DNA from: Notolepis coatsorum | Lineage: Eukaryota; Chordata; Actinopteri; Aulopiformes; Paralepididae | Length of the DNA: 64,000 bases | Assembly (NCBI GenBank): GCA_963971535.1 | Contig: OZ020586.1 | Span: 71,760,134-71,824,133 of the forward strand | Reading direction: 5' to 3' | In this document: positions 56,424 to 64,000 of the stretch, piece after piece | Layout: every line of letters starts with the position of its first letter | How positions within the stretch are numbered: position 1 is the first letter of the stretch | Program-made: the position numbers and the translations under genes | The notes under the pieces: generated by a model | The model's input: only the letters and a program-made list of their open reading frames with translations | The model's database searches: none | Told to the model about the DNA's origin: nothing

Positions 56424-59400
56424 TTCAGCAACGCAAGCTGCTTTCACTGTCGCTCCGCTCCGCTGCTTTTGCCTATCGCTATTATAATGATTTATTACAG
56501 CCCTTTCAACTTTAATTACTCTGTATGTTAACTCCCAGTTCCTATGGTACTTCTCCAGAACTGTGAATCTTCTTATCTATTCAGATTTTTTACCACAGTC
56601 GAAAGAACCAGTAGCAAGATTCTCCGTGGGAGGAATAGCGAGCCGTCTTATCAGCTACACACAAAGGACTATGTCGGAAGGCAAGGATATTTATGAAAGA
56701 CGAGGAAGGCTTTCCTTGTTATTTTGAGTTTTAACGAGACGGAAGACGACAGTGGTTTTGGTCGTGTGAGTAATAGCACAGCTCCAGGGCAACGGAACTG
56801 CCCTGTGTAGGGGAGAGATATTTCATAAAGACCCCGGTTGTGAAGTAGGTGACCCACCATCACCACCACCACCATCACCACCACCACCACCACCATCATC
56901 ACCACCATCATCATCATCATCACCACCAGCTAAGTACCTAGCTTAGCTTCAGCTTAGCCTAACCTGAAAAGACAGGAAATAAGGGAAGATGCCGGGACTC
57001 GGCTCTCCCACAGAATGTACTAATTGCTTGGAGATGAGTAAGAGGATTGTAGAGCTGGAGGCTCGGGTTTCTACCCTGTACCAAATACAGCAGGATGAGC
57101 AACTCATTGACTCTATTTATGAAGCTACTACAAATATAGCCAACAATACCATGATTGAGAACTGGCCTATGCTAGTAGCTACAGAACAGCACCACCCAAA
57201 AGACGGTCCTTGGCACAACCAAGGAGCTAGACCAAAGCAGTGGATCACCGTCAAGGATAAAAGGAGAAATAAACGATCCAGGACCTCACCCCCGGTACCG
57301 CCAGGAAATAGTTTCAACCTACTCTCGGAAACACGCATATCAACACCCAAAGCAAAGAGACATAGAAGCGTGGCTAACAACGCTAACGAAGCAAACAGCG
57401 AGCATAAAGGAGCTCACGCTAACGACGCTAATAGCAAGAATACCGGAGCTCACGCTAACACTAGCGAAGCAAACAGCTGGCATGCCGGAGCTCACGCTAA
57501 TGCTAGCGAAGCACACGCTAACGACGAGACGACGAGGAAAACAGAGCCACTAGTGACACGGCTAGCAAACACGACCCAGACCGAGCGAACGGCTAACAGC
57601 GAAGAGACTATCATGCGCCGAGGAGAACGTCGCGGTAGCCAACGCCGAAGGTACGGGACCAGCGTTAACATGCCGGCTATTGAGAAGGCTAACGAGGCTT
57701 CACCAAGGCCACAGGACTGTGGAAAGAACCGGCAGACTAGGCCTAGCCCAAAAACAAACGGCCCCAAAACTGTTGGAAAGAAAAATGCTAACCTCACACA
57801 GAAAATAGACTGCATACTGATTGGAGATTCCACAACAAGGTATGTGGAGATGGCAAACACAGAAAATATCTGTCTAGACAATACATCTGTGAAAGAGCTG
57901 GCCGAAATACTTCCAACACTAATCAGACCGGGAATAACAGAAATTGTCATTCACTCTGGATCGTTTGACATCCTGCGAAAGAAGACTGGCACAGAGACTT
58001 TGAAAGACGATTTCACACGTTTAATGAACACACTAGACAAACATCAGTCTGTGTACACAGACACTGATGTGTCCATCAGTGGACCAATTGCATGCTTTCG
58101 CAGAGGACAAGAAGCATTCAGTCGACTCCTAAATTTTTATTCATGGTTAGGGGCTGCATGTCTTGTACACGGCCTGAAATTCATTGACAACTTCAATGTT
58201 TTCTGGAATAACCCAGAACGTTTTCAAAGAAATGGCTTCTTCCCAAATCGCTTAGGTTCAAAGCTCCTATCAGCAAACATGCGTCATGCCTTGATGGCCT
58301 CCAAGAATATTAAGCTCATACCAGCACGAGAGATAGTCATGAAGGACACAATCTCACCACGAAGTGCAGCAGCACAAGGCGTCCCCCCCACCCCCCCCCC
58401 CCATATCACACAAGGCCATCTCGTCTGATCAAATGTCCCCGAAAGCACAGTGCAGTCAGTACGGTGCAGTATAGCACAATTGCCATGCCATCTCTCAAAA
58501 CATACAAGTAATCATAACCAGCCAATGGCATGGTGAAAAATATACGCCATCAATGCGTTTACCTGCTATTAACCTCAGGGCCATCACGGTCAAGCCAAAG
58601 CAGACCTCCTCTAAAGAAGTCCAACAAATAAAATTAGCTTTCCTAAATGTCAGATCACTGAATAATAAAACATTCTTAGTAAATGATCTGATTAAAGAAA
58701 ATAACTTAGATTGCATCTGCCTAGTAGAGACATGGCTAAATAATGACACAGCTACATCAATAATGATAGAAGCTTGTCCACCAGACTATAACTTTTTTCA
58801 AATACCCAGAAAAAATAAAAGGGGCGGAGGAGTTGCAGCAATCTTCTCCTCAAAACTCTTGTTTAGAATCACAGAACTAGGCGAGTTCATGTCAATGGAA
58901 TATCTTGCCATTGAACTAAAAACAGAATCAACTATTATTGTCACAATATACCGCCCGCCTAGACACTCACCAATATTTATACAGGAGCTCTCTGAACTGA
59001 TCTCACTATGTGTTACCGGATATGATAAGGTGATCCTAAATGGAGACTTGAACATCCATTTTAATAAGAAAACAGACTCCAAAACTATAGAACAAAAAAA
59101 TCTACTGGATAGCTTTGACCTAATACAGCATATAACAAATGCAACTCACCGGCTTGGGAATACACTAGACTTAGTTATAACAACAACTGGGCTAAGCATA
59201 ACAAATATCTCAATAACTGAATTACCTCTCTCCGACCATCACTGTATATTTTTTGATACTCAAATAACCCTTACTAAAACAAAAAAAGAAATCATAGTTA
59301 AAAAGAGGCTCCTAAACGACAAAGCTGAATCAAAGTTCATTGATCTTATCAGACTACATGAACCACACAATCATGACAGCTCTCTAAATGAAATGGTAGA

Positions 59401-60302
59401 AAATCTCAATGATGCAATGTCATCTATATTAAATTCTGTCGCCCCATTAAAAACGAAAAAGAAGAAAACTAGAGCCTCGCCCTGGTTAAACTATAATACG
59501 GTCAACGAAGAAAAAAGGAAATGTCGTGCAGCGGAGCGAAAATGGAGAAAAACAAAAACCACCATATGCTGTGATATATACAAAGATGCTTTAACTGCTT
59601 ATAATAAAACCATCCGCTTAGCAAGGAAAGATTACTTCTCTAAAATCATTACAGAAAATGCTGGAAACTCCAGAATCCTCTTTTCCACTATTAATGTACT
59701 ACTCAACACTGCCCCTACACCTCCTCAGTCATCAACGGTTAAGTGTGAAGAACTTGCACTATTCTTTAACAACAAAATAACCTTGATCAGGGCCAGCATT
59801 ACTCATGATGGAAATAAAGCTGATTGCGGCAAACCGTGCAATGTAACCATGAGAAGTTCCACATGCATCACATTAGATGTACTCTGCAAAACTGTCTCAG
59901 AATGTAACTCCTCCACCTCAGACATTGACCCTATACCTACAGCTTTCTTCAAACGGGTATTTAATAGTGTTTCAAGCCCTGTGCTAGATATCATAAACAC
60001 TTCCCTTAGGACTGGTATTTTCCCGGATGCCTTTAAAACAGCAGTTGTAAAGCCATTACTAAAAAAACCTAACTTGGATAGTAATGAAATGGCAAATTAT
60101 CGTCCAATATCCAACCTACCATTCATTAGTAAAGTACTTGAAAAGATAGTTTCAGTTCAAATAAATTCCTTTCTTGAAGAAAACAACATCTTAGAAGAAT
60201 TTCAGTCAGGATTCAGAAAATATCATAGCACTGAAACTGCCCTCACCAAAATAATCAGTGACCTCAGACTAAACTCTGACGAGAATAAGATCTCCATCCT
60301 GC
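56424..60302 (+). mobile_element. L2/CR1-type LINE, copy 1 (cut inside RT)
   Basis: 5' UTR from CCTGCTTCAGCAACGCAAGC, a (CAC/CAT)n microsatellite at 56860-56925, ORF1, a 124-bp spacer, then ORF2 until the RT is replaced at 60302 by the 5' UTR of copy 2. Everything upstream of the cut is intact. The catalytic RT motifs A and C are absent. Confidence 0.9.
56989..58428 (+). CDS. LINE ORF1 protein, copy 1 (coiled coil plus esterase-like domain)
   Basis: 479 aa. Residues 1-60 carry TECTNCLEMSKRIVELEARV, a Cys pair followed by a coiled coil. About 75-275 is basic and repetitive (GAHANDANSKN, GAHANTSEAN, GAHANASEAHAN). About 274-455 resembles the SGNH/esterase-like domain of L2/CR1 ORF1 proteins, with LIGDST as the block I Ser. 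The usual block V D-x-x-H is replaced by NGFFPNRLGS, so the catalytic His is absent. ORF1 proteins bind LINE RNA and act as chaperones (family knowledge). A C tract at 58381-58402 sets the C-terminal frame. Confidence 0.85.
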   Translation: MPGLGSPTECTNCLEMSKRIVELEARVSTLYQIQQDEQLIDSIYEATTNIANNTMIENWPMLVATEQHHPKDGPWHNQGARPKQWITVKDKRRNKRSRTSPPVPPGNSFNLLSETRISTPKAKRHRSVANNANEANSEHKGAHANDANSKNTGAHANTSEANSWHAGAHANASEAHANDETTRKTEPLVTRLANTTQTERTANSEETIMRRGERRGSQRRRYGTSVNMPAIEKANEASPRPQDCGKNRQTRPSPKTNGPKTVGKKNANLTQKIDCILIGDSTTRYVEMANTENICLDNTSVKELAEILPTLIRPGITEIVIHSGSFDILRKKTGTETLKDDFTRLMNTLDKHQSVYTDTDVSISGPIACFRRGQEAFSRLLNFYSWLGAACLVHGLKFIDNFNVFWNNPERFQRNGFFPNRLGSKLLSANMRHALMASKNIKLIPAREIVMKDTISPRSAAAQGVPPTPPPHITQGHLV

Positions 60303-60394
60303 TTCAGCAAAGCAAGCTGCTTTTACTGTCGCTCCGCTCCGCTGCTTTTGCCTATCGCTATTATAATGATTTATTACAGCCCTTTCAACTTTAA
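58553..60394 (+). CDS. LINE ORF2, copy 1: endonuclease and start of RT, truncated
   Basis: Residues 1-240 form an APE-type endonuclease: LAFLNVRSLNN, CLVETWL, TIYRPPRHSP, NGDLNIHF, LDLVITTTG and LSDHHCIFF contain the expected active-site residues. A linker follows, then the RT beginning with AVVKPLLKKPN, NYRPISNLPFISKVLEKIVS and FQSGFRKYHSTETALTKI. At about residue 583 (60302) the coding sequence runs into the 5' UTR of copy 2, adding some 30 foreign residues before a stop. No motif A or FADD box, so reverse transcription by this product is impossible. Confidence 0.9.
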   Translation: MRLPAINLRAITVKPKQTSSKEVQQIKLAFLNVRSLNNKTFLVNDLIKENNLDCICLVETWLNNDTATSIMIEACPPDYNFFQIPRKNKRGGGVAAIFSSKLLFRITELGEFMSMEYLAIELKTESTIIVTIYRPPRHSPIFIQELSELISLCVTGYDKVILNGDLNIHFNKKTDSKTIEQKNLLDSFDLIQHITNATHRLGNTLDLVITTTGLSITNISITELPLSDHHCIFFDTQITLTKTKKEIIVKKRLLNDKAESKFIDLIRLHEPHNHDSSLNEMVENLNDAMSSILNSVAPLKTKKKKTRASPWLNYNTVNEEKRKCRAAERKWRKTKTTICCDIYKDALTAYNKTIRLARKDYFSKIITENAGNSRILFSTINVLLNTAPTPPQSSTVKCEELALFFNNKITLIRASITHDGNKADCGKPCNVTMRSSTCITLDVLCKTVSECNSSTSDIDPIPTAFFKRVFNSVSSPVLDIINTSLRTGIFPDAFKTAVVKPLLKKPNLDSNEMANYRPISNLPFISKVLEKIVSVQINSFLEENNILEEFQSGFRKYHSTETALTKIISDLRLNSDENKISILLQQSKLLLLSLRSAAFAYRYYNDLLQPFQL

Positions 60395-60848
60395 TTACTC
60401 TGTACGTTAACTCCCAATTCCTATGGTACTTCTCCAGAACTGTGAATCTTCTTATCTATTCAGATTTTTTACCACAGTCGAAAGGACGAGTAGCAAGATT
60501 CTCCGTGGGAGGAATAGCGAGCCGTCTTATCAGCTACACACAAAGGACTATGTCGGAAGGCAAGGATATTTATGAAAGACGAGGAAGGTTTTCCTTGTTA
60601 TTTTGAGTTTTAACGAGACGGAAGATGACAGTGTGAGTAATAGCACAGCTCCAGGGCAACGGAACTGCCCAGTGTAGGGGAGAGAAACGGACATATCCGG
60701 GGCGACGGAAGCTGCCCCGTTTAGGAGAGAGCGACGGACAGCTCTCTTGTATGATATTTCATAAAGACCCCGGTTGTGAAGTGAGTGACCCACCACCACC
60801 ACCATCACCACCACCATCGCCACCATCACCACCACCACCACCACCATC

Positions 60849-60879
<31 letters not shown>

Positions 60880-60949
60880 CCACCACCACCACCAGCTAAG
60901 TACCTAGCTTAGCTTCAGCTTAGCCTAACCTGAAAAGAAATAAAGGAAG

Positions 60950-62434
60950 ATGCCGGGACTCGGCTCTCCCACAGAATGTACTAATTGCTTGGAGATGAGA
61001 AAGAGGATTGTAGAGCTGGAGGCTCGGGTTTCTACCCTGTACCAAATACAGCAGGATGAGCAACTCATTGACTCTATTTATGAAGCTACTACAAATATAG
61101 CCAACAATACCATGATTGAGAACTGGCCTATGCTAGTAACTACAGAACAGCACCACCCAAAAGACGGTCCTTGGCACAACCAAGGAGCTAGACCAAAGCA
61201 GTGGATCACCGTCAAGGATAAAAGGAGAAATAAACGATCCAGGACCTCACCCCCGGTACCGCCAGGAAATAGTTTCAACCTACTCTCGGAAACACGCATA
61301 TCAACACCCAAGGCAAAGAGACATAGAAGCGTAGCTAACAACGCTAACGAAGAAAACAGCGAGCGTAACGGAGCTCACGCTAACGACGCTAATAGCAAGA
61401 ATACCGGAGCTCACGCTAACACTAGCGAAGCAAACAGCTGGCATGCCGGAGCTCACGCTAATGCTAGCGAAGCACACGCTAACGACGAGACGACGAGGAA
61501 AACAGAGCCACTAGCGACACGGCTGGCAAACACGACCCAGACCGAGCGAACGGCTAACAGCGAAGAGACTATCATGCGCCGAGAACGTCGCGGTAGCCAA
61601 CGCCGAAGGTACGGGACCAGCGTTAACATGCCGGCTACTGAGAAGGCTAACGAGGCTTCACCAAGGCCACAGGACTGTGGAAAGAACCGGCAGACTAGGC
61701 CTAGCCCAAAAACAAACGGCCCCAAAACTGTTGGAAAGAAAAATGCTAACCTCACACAGAAAATAGACTGCATACTGATTGGAGATTCCATAACAAGGTA
61801 TGTGGAGATGGCAAACACAGAAAATATCTGTCTAGACAATACAACTGTGAAAGAGCTAGCCGAAAAACTTCCAACACTAATCAGACCAGGAATAACAAAA
61901 ATTGTCATTCACTCTGGATCGTTTGACATCCTGCGAAAGAAGACTGGCACAGAGACTTTGAAAGACGATTTCACACGTTTAATGAACACACTAGACAAAC
62001 ATCAGTCTGTGTACACAAACACTGATGTGTCCATCAGTGGACCAATTGCATGCTTTCGCAGAGGACAGGAAGCATTCAGTCGACTCCTAAATTTTAATTC
62101 ATGGTTAGGGGCTGCATGTCTCGTACACGGCCTGAAATTCATTGACAACTTCAATGTTTTCTGGAATAACCCAGAACGTTTTCAAAGAAATGGCTTCTTC
62201 CCAAATCGCTTAGGTTCAAAGCTCCTATCAGCAAACATGCGTCATGCCTTGATGGCCTCCAAGAATATTAAGCTCATACCAGCACGAGAGATAGTCATGA
62301 AGGACACAATCTCACCACGAAGTACAGCACAAGACGTCCCCCCCCCCCCCCCCCCCCCCCCCATATCACACAAGGCCATCTCGTCTGATCAAATGTCCCC
62401 GAAAGCACAGTGCAGTCAGTACGGTACAGTATAG
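60950..62434 (+). CDS. LINE ORF1 protein, copy 2
   Basis: 494 aa, same domains as copy 1: TECTNCLEMRKRIVELEARV coiled coil, GAHAN repeats and the esterase-like domain with LIGDSI and NGFFPNRLGS (His missing here too). The C-terminus differs: a longer C tract (62338-62362) changes frame so that the protein continues to ISHKAISSDQMSPKAQCSQY before stopping. Position 203 has one Arg-Gly pair fewer than copy 1 (MRRERRGSQ). ATG 60950 is in the same context as in copy 1. Confidence 0.85.
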   Translation: MPGLGSPTECTNCLEMRKRIVELEARVSTLYQIQQDEQLIDSIYEATTNIANNTMIENWPMLVTTEQHHPKDGPWHNQGARPKQWITVKDKRRNKRSRTSPPVPPGNSFNLLSETRISTPKAKRHRSVANNANEENSERNGAHANDANSKNTGAHANTSEANSWHAGAHANASEAHANDETTRKTEPLATRLANTTQTERTANSEETIMRRERRGSQRRRYGTSVNMPATEKANEASPRPQDCGKNRQTRPSPKTNGPKTVGKKNANLTQKIDCILIGDSITRYVEMANTENICLDNTTVKELAEKLPTLIRPGITKIVIHSGSFDILRKKTGTETLKDDFTRLMNTLDKHQSVYTNTDVSISGPIACFRRGQEAFSRLLNFNSWLGAACLVHGLKFIDNFNVFWNNPERFQRNGFFPNRLGSKLLSANMRHALMASKNIKLIPAREIVMKDTISPRSTAQDVPPPPPPPPISHKAISSDQMSPKAQCSQYGTV

Positions 62435-62512
62435 CACAATTACCATGCCATCTCTCAAAACATACAAGTAATCATAACTAGCCAATGGCATGGTGAAAAA
62501 TATACGCCACCA

Positions 62513-64000
62513 ATGCGTTTACCTGCTATTAACCTCAGGGCCATCACGGTCAAACCAAAGCAGACCTCCTCTAAAGAAGTCCAACAAATAAAATTAGCTT
62601 TCCTAAATGTCAGATCACTGAATAATAAAACATTCTTAGTAAATGATCTGATTAAAGAAAATAACTTGGATTGCATCTGCCTAGTAGAGACATGGCTAAA
62701 TAATGACACAGCTACATCAATAATGATAGAAGCTTGTCCACCAGACTATAACTTTTTTCAAATACCCAGAAAAAATAAAAGGGGCGGAGGAGTTGCAGCA
62801 ATCTTCTCCTCAAAACTCTTGTTTAGAATCACAGAACTAGGCGAGTTCATGTCAATGGAATATCTTGCCATTGAACTAAAAACAGAATCAACTATTATTG
62901 TCACAATATACCGCCCGCCTAGACACTCACCAATATTTATACAGGAGCTCTCTGAACTGATCTCACTATGTGTTACCGGATATGATAAGGTGATCCTAAA
63001 TGGAGACCTGAACATCCATTTGAATAAGAAAACAGACTCCAAAACTATGGAACTAAAAAATCTACTGGATAGCTTTGACCTAATACAGCATATAACAAAT
63101 GCAACTCACCGGCTTGGGAATACACTAGACTTAGTTATAACAACAACTGGGCTAAGCATAACAAATATCTCAATAACTGAATTACCTCTCTCCGACCATC
63201 ACTGTATATTTTTTGATACTCAAATAACCCTTACTAAAACAAAAAAAGAAATCATAGTTAAAAAGAGGCTCCTAAACGACAAAGCTGAATCAAAGTTCAT
63301 TGATCTTATCAGACTACATGAACCACACAATCATGACAGCTCTCTAAATGAAATGGTAGAAAATCTCAATGATGCAATGTCATCTATATTAAATTCTGTC
63401 GCCCCATTAAAAACGAAAAAGAAGAAAACTAGAGCCTCGCCCTGGTTAAACTATAATACGGTCAACAAAGAAAAAAGGAAATGTCGTGCAGCGGAGCGAA
63501 AATGGAGAAAAACTAAAACCACCATATGCTGTGATATATACAAAGATGCTTTAACTGCTTATAATAAAACCATCCGCTTAGCAAGGAAAGATTACTTCTC
63601 TAAAATCATTACAGAAAATGCTGGAAACTCCAGAATCCTCTTTTCCACTATTAATGTACTACTCAACACTGCCCCTACACCTCCTCAGTCATCAACGGTT
63701 AAGTGTGAAGAACTTGCACTATTCTTTAACAACAAAATAACCTTGATCAGGGCCAGCATTACTCATGATGGAAATAAAGTTGATTGCGGCAAACCGTGCA
63801 ATGTAACCATGAGAAGTTTCACATGCATCACATTAGATGTACTCTGCAAAACTGTCTCAGAATGTAACTCCTCCACCTCAGACATTGACCCTATACCTAC
63901 AGCTTTCTTCAAACGGGTATTTAATAGTGTTTCAAGCCCTGTGCTAGATATCATAAACACTTCCCTTAGGACTGGTATTTTCCCGGATGCCTTTAAAACA
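62513..64000 (+). CDS. LINE ORF2, copy 2, partial (open to window end)
   Basis: Reads from the same ATG as copy 1 with no stop up to 64000: about 496 codons covering the complete endonuclease (NVRSLNN, YRPPRHSP, NGDLNIHL, LSDHHCIFF) and the region up to GIFPDAFKT, just before the RT motifs. All differences from copy 1 are single-base substitutions that keep the frame. The catalytic RT lies beyond the window, so I cannot say whether this copy is full length. Confidence 0.85.
   Translation, partial: MRLPAINLRAITVKPKQTSSKEVQQIKLAFLNVRSLNNKTFLVNDLIKENNLDCICLVETWLNNDTATSIMIEACPPDYNFFQIPRKNKRGGGVAAIFSSKLLFRITELGEFMSMEYLAIELKTESTIIVTIYRPPRHSPIFIQELSELISLCVTGYDKVILNGDLNIHLNKKTDSKTMELKNLLDSFDLIQHITNATHRLGNTLDLVITTTGLSITNISITELPLSDHHCIFFDTQITLTKTKKEIIVKKRLLNDKAESKFIDLIRLHEPHNHDSSLNEMVENLNDAMSSILNSVAPLKTKKKKTRASPWLNYNTVNKEKRKCRAAERKWRKTKTTICCDIYKDALTAYNKTIRLARKDYFSKIITENAGNSRILFSTINVLLNTAPTPPQSSTVKCEELALFFNNKITLIRASITHDGNKVDCGKPCNVTMRSFTCITLDVLCKTVSECNSSTSDIDPIPTAFFKRVFNSVSSPVLDIINTSLRTGIFPDAFKT

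Larger units (their letters stand above)
60302..64000 (+). mobile_element. L2/CR1-type LINE, copy 2 (runs off the window)
   Basis: Starts with CCTGCTTCAGCAAAGCAAGC, matching the copy 1 start. The 5' UTR is about 80 bp longer because copy 1 lacks a stretch after GGGGAGAGA (copy 2: 60686-60755). (CAC/CAT)n lies at 60788-60893. ORF1 and ORF2 follow. Identity to copy 1 is very high: I count about ten substitutions in the first 1.49 kb of ORF2. Confidence 0.9.

Noticed and set aside
56669..56926. Val/Met-rich minus-strand frames opposite (CAC/CAT)n (also 60548-60892)
   Set aside because: Product of reading a trinucleotide microsatellite in the LINE 5' UTR.

Overview
The window looks like a gene-poor, transposon-dense stretch of a teleost fish genome. 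Three things point there: C2H2 zinc-finger genes with the fish-type first exon (VNERLTA..EEIFG..RTIEEYE), the range of repeats (hAT, PIF/Harbinger, piggyBac, BEL/Pao, L2-like and Rex1-like LINEs, tRNA-headed SINEs), and short repeat cores familiar from fish. Species is not assigned. No ncRNA gene of certain function, CRISPR array or operon structure is present.

Only two credible host genes can be built. ZNF-A (+) has a 160-nt coding first exon at 6685-6844 and a second exon at 10084-11090, encoding 388 aa with five C2H2 fingers. ZNF-B (-) has an equivalent 160-nt first exon at 49982-49823 and a second exon at 34008-32912, encoding 418 aa with about seven fingers. The splice phases match exactly in both (G|AC giving Asp), so they are paralogues facing each other with their 3' ends about 21.8 kb apart. 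ZNF-A lies beside two large fold-back structures, 5049-6502 upstream and 7121-8171 in its intron. Its reading frame ends inside a hAT transposon. The 15.8-kb intron of ZNF-B is packed with nested transposons.

Layout. 0-5 kb: two tRNA-headed SINEs, a hAT MITE, an L2 3' relic, an ISL2EU/Harbinger transposase relic and a long-TIR MITE. 5-11 kb: fold-backs and ZNF-A. 11-13.4 kb: a hAT with a piggyBac-type element inside. 14-24 kb: a LINE fragment, then a young, nearly complete BEL/Pao LTR retrotransposon on the minus strand. It has a TATAC target duplication, a tRNA-Tyr type primer site and a 1838-aa open gag-pol, but most of the reverse transcriptase is missing in frame. 24-32 kb: a hAT/piggyBac mosaic and a decayed two-gene Harbinger (Myb-like protein on +, transposase on -) interrupted by LINE and SINE copies. 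33-50 kb: ZNF-B, with at least five hAT elements that have readable 8-bp (one 7-8 bp) target duplications, a decayed BEL gag and minisatellites. 48-52 kb: repeated 3' ends of one LINE family, one split by a MITE. 52-56 kb: a Rex1-like LINE holding a hAT that in turn holds an L1/Tx1-like insertion. 56.4-64 kb: two nearly identical L2/CR1-type LINEs in head-to-tail order; the second begins abruptly inside the reverse transcriptase of the first and runs off the window.

The genes do not form a pathway. The main story is layered transposon insertion: the order of events can be read from target duplications, and one insertion has changed the C-terminus of a zinc-finger gene.
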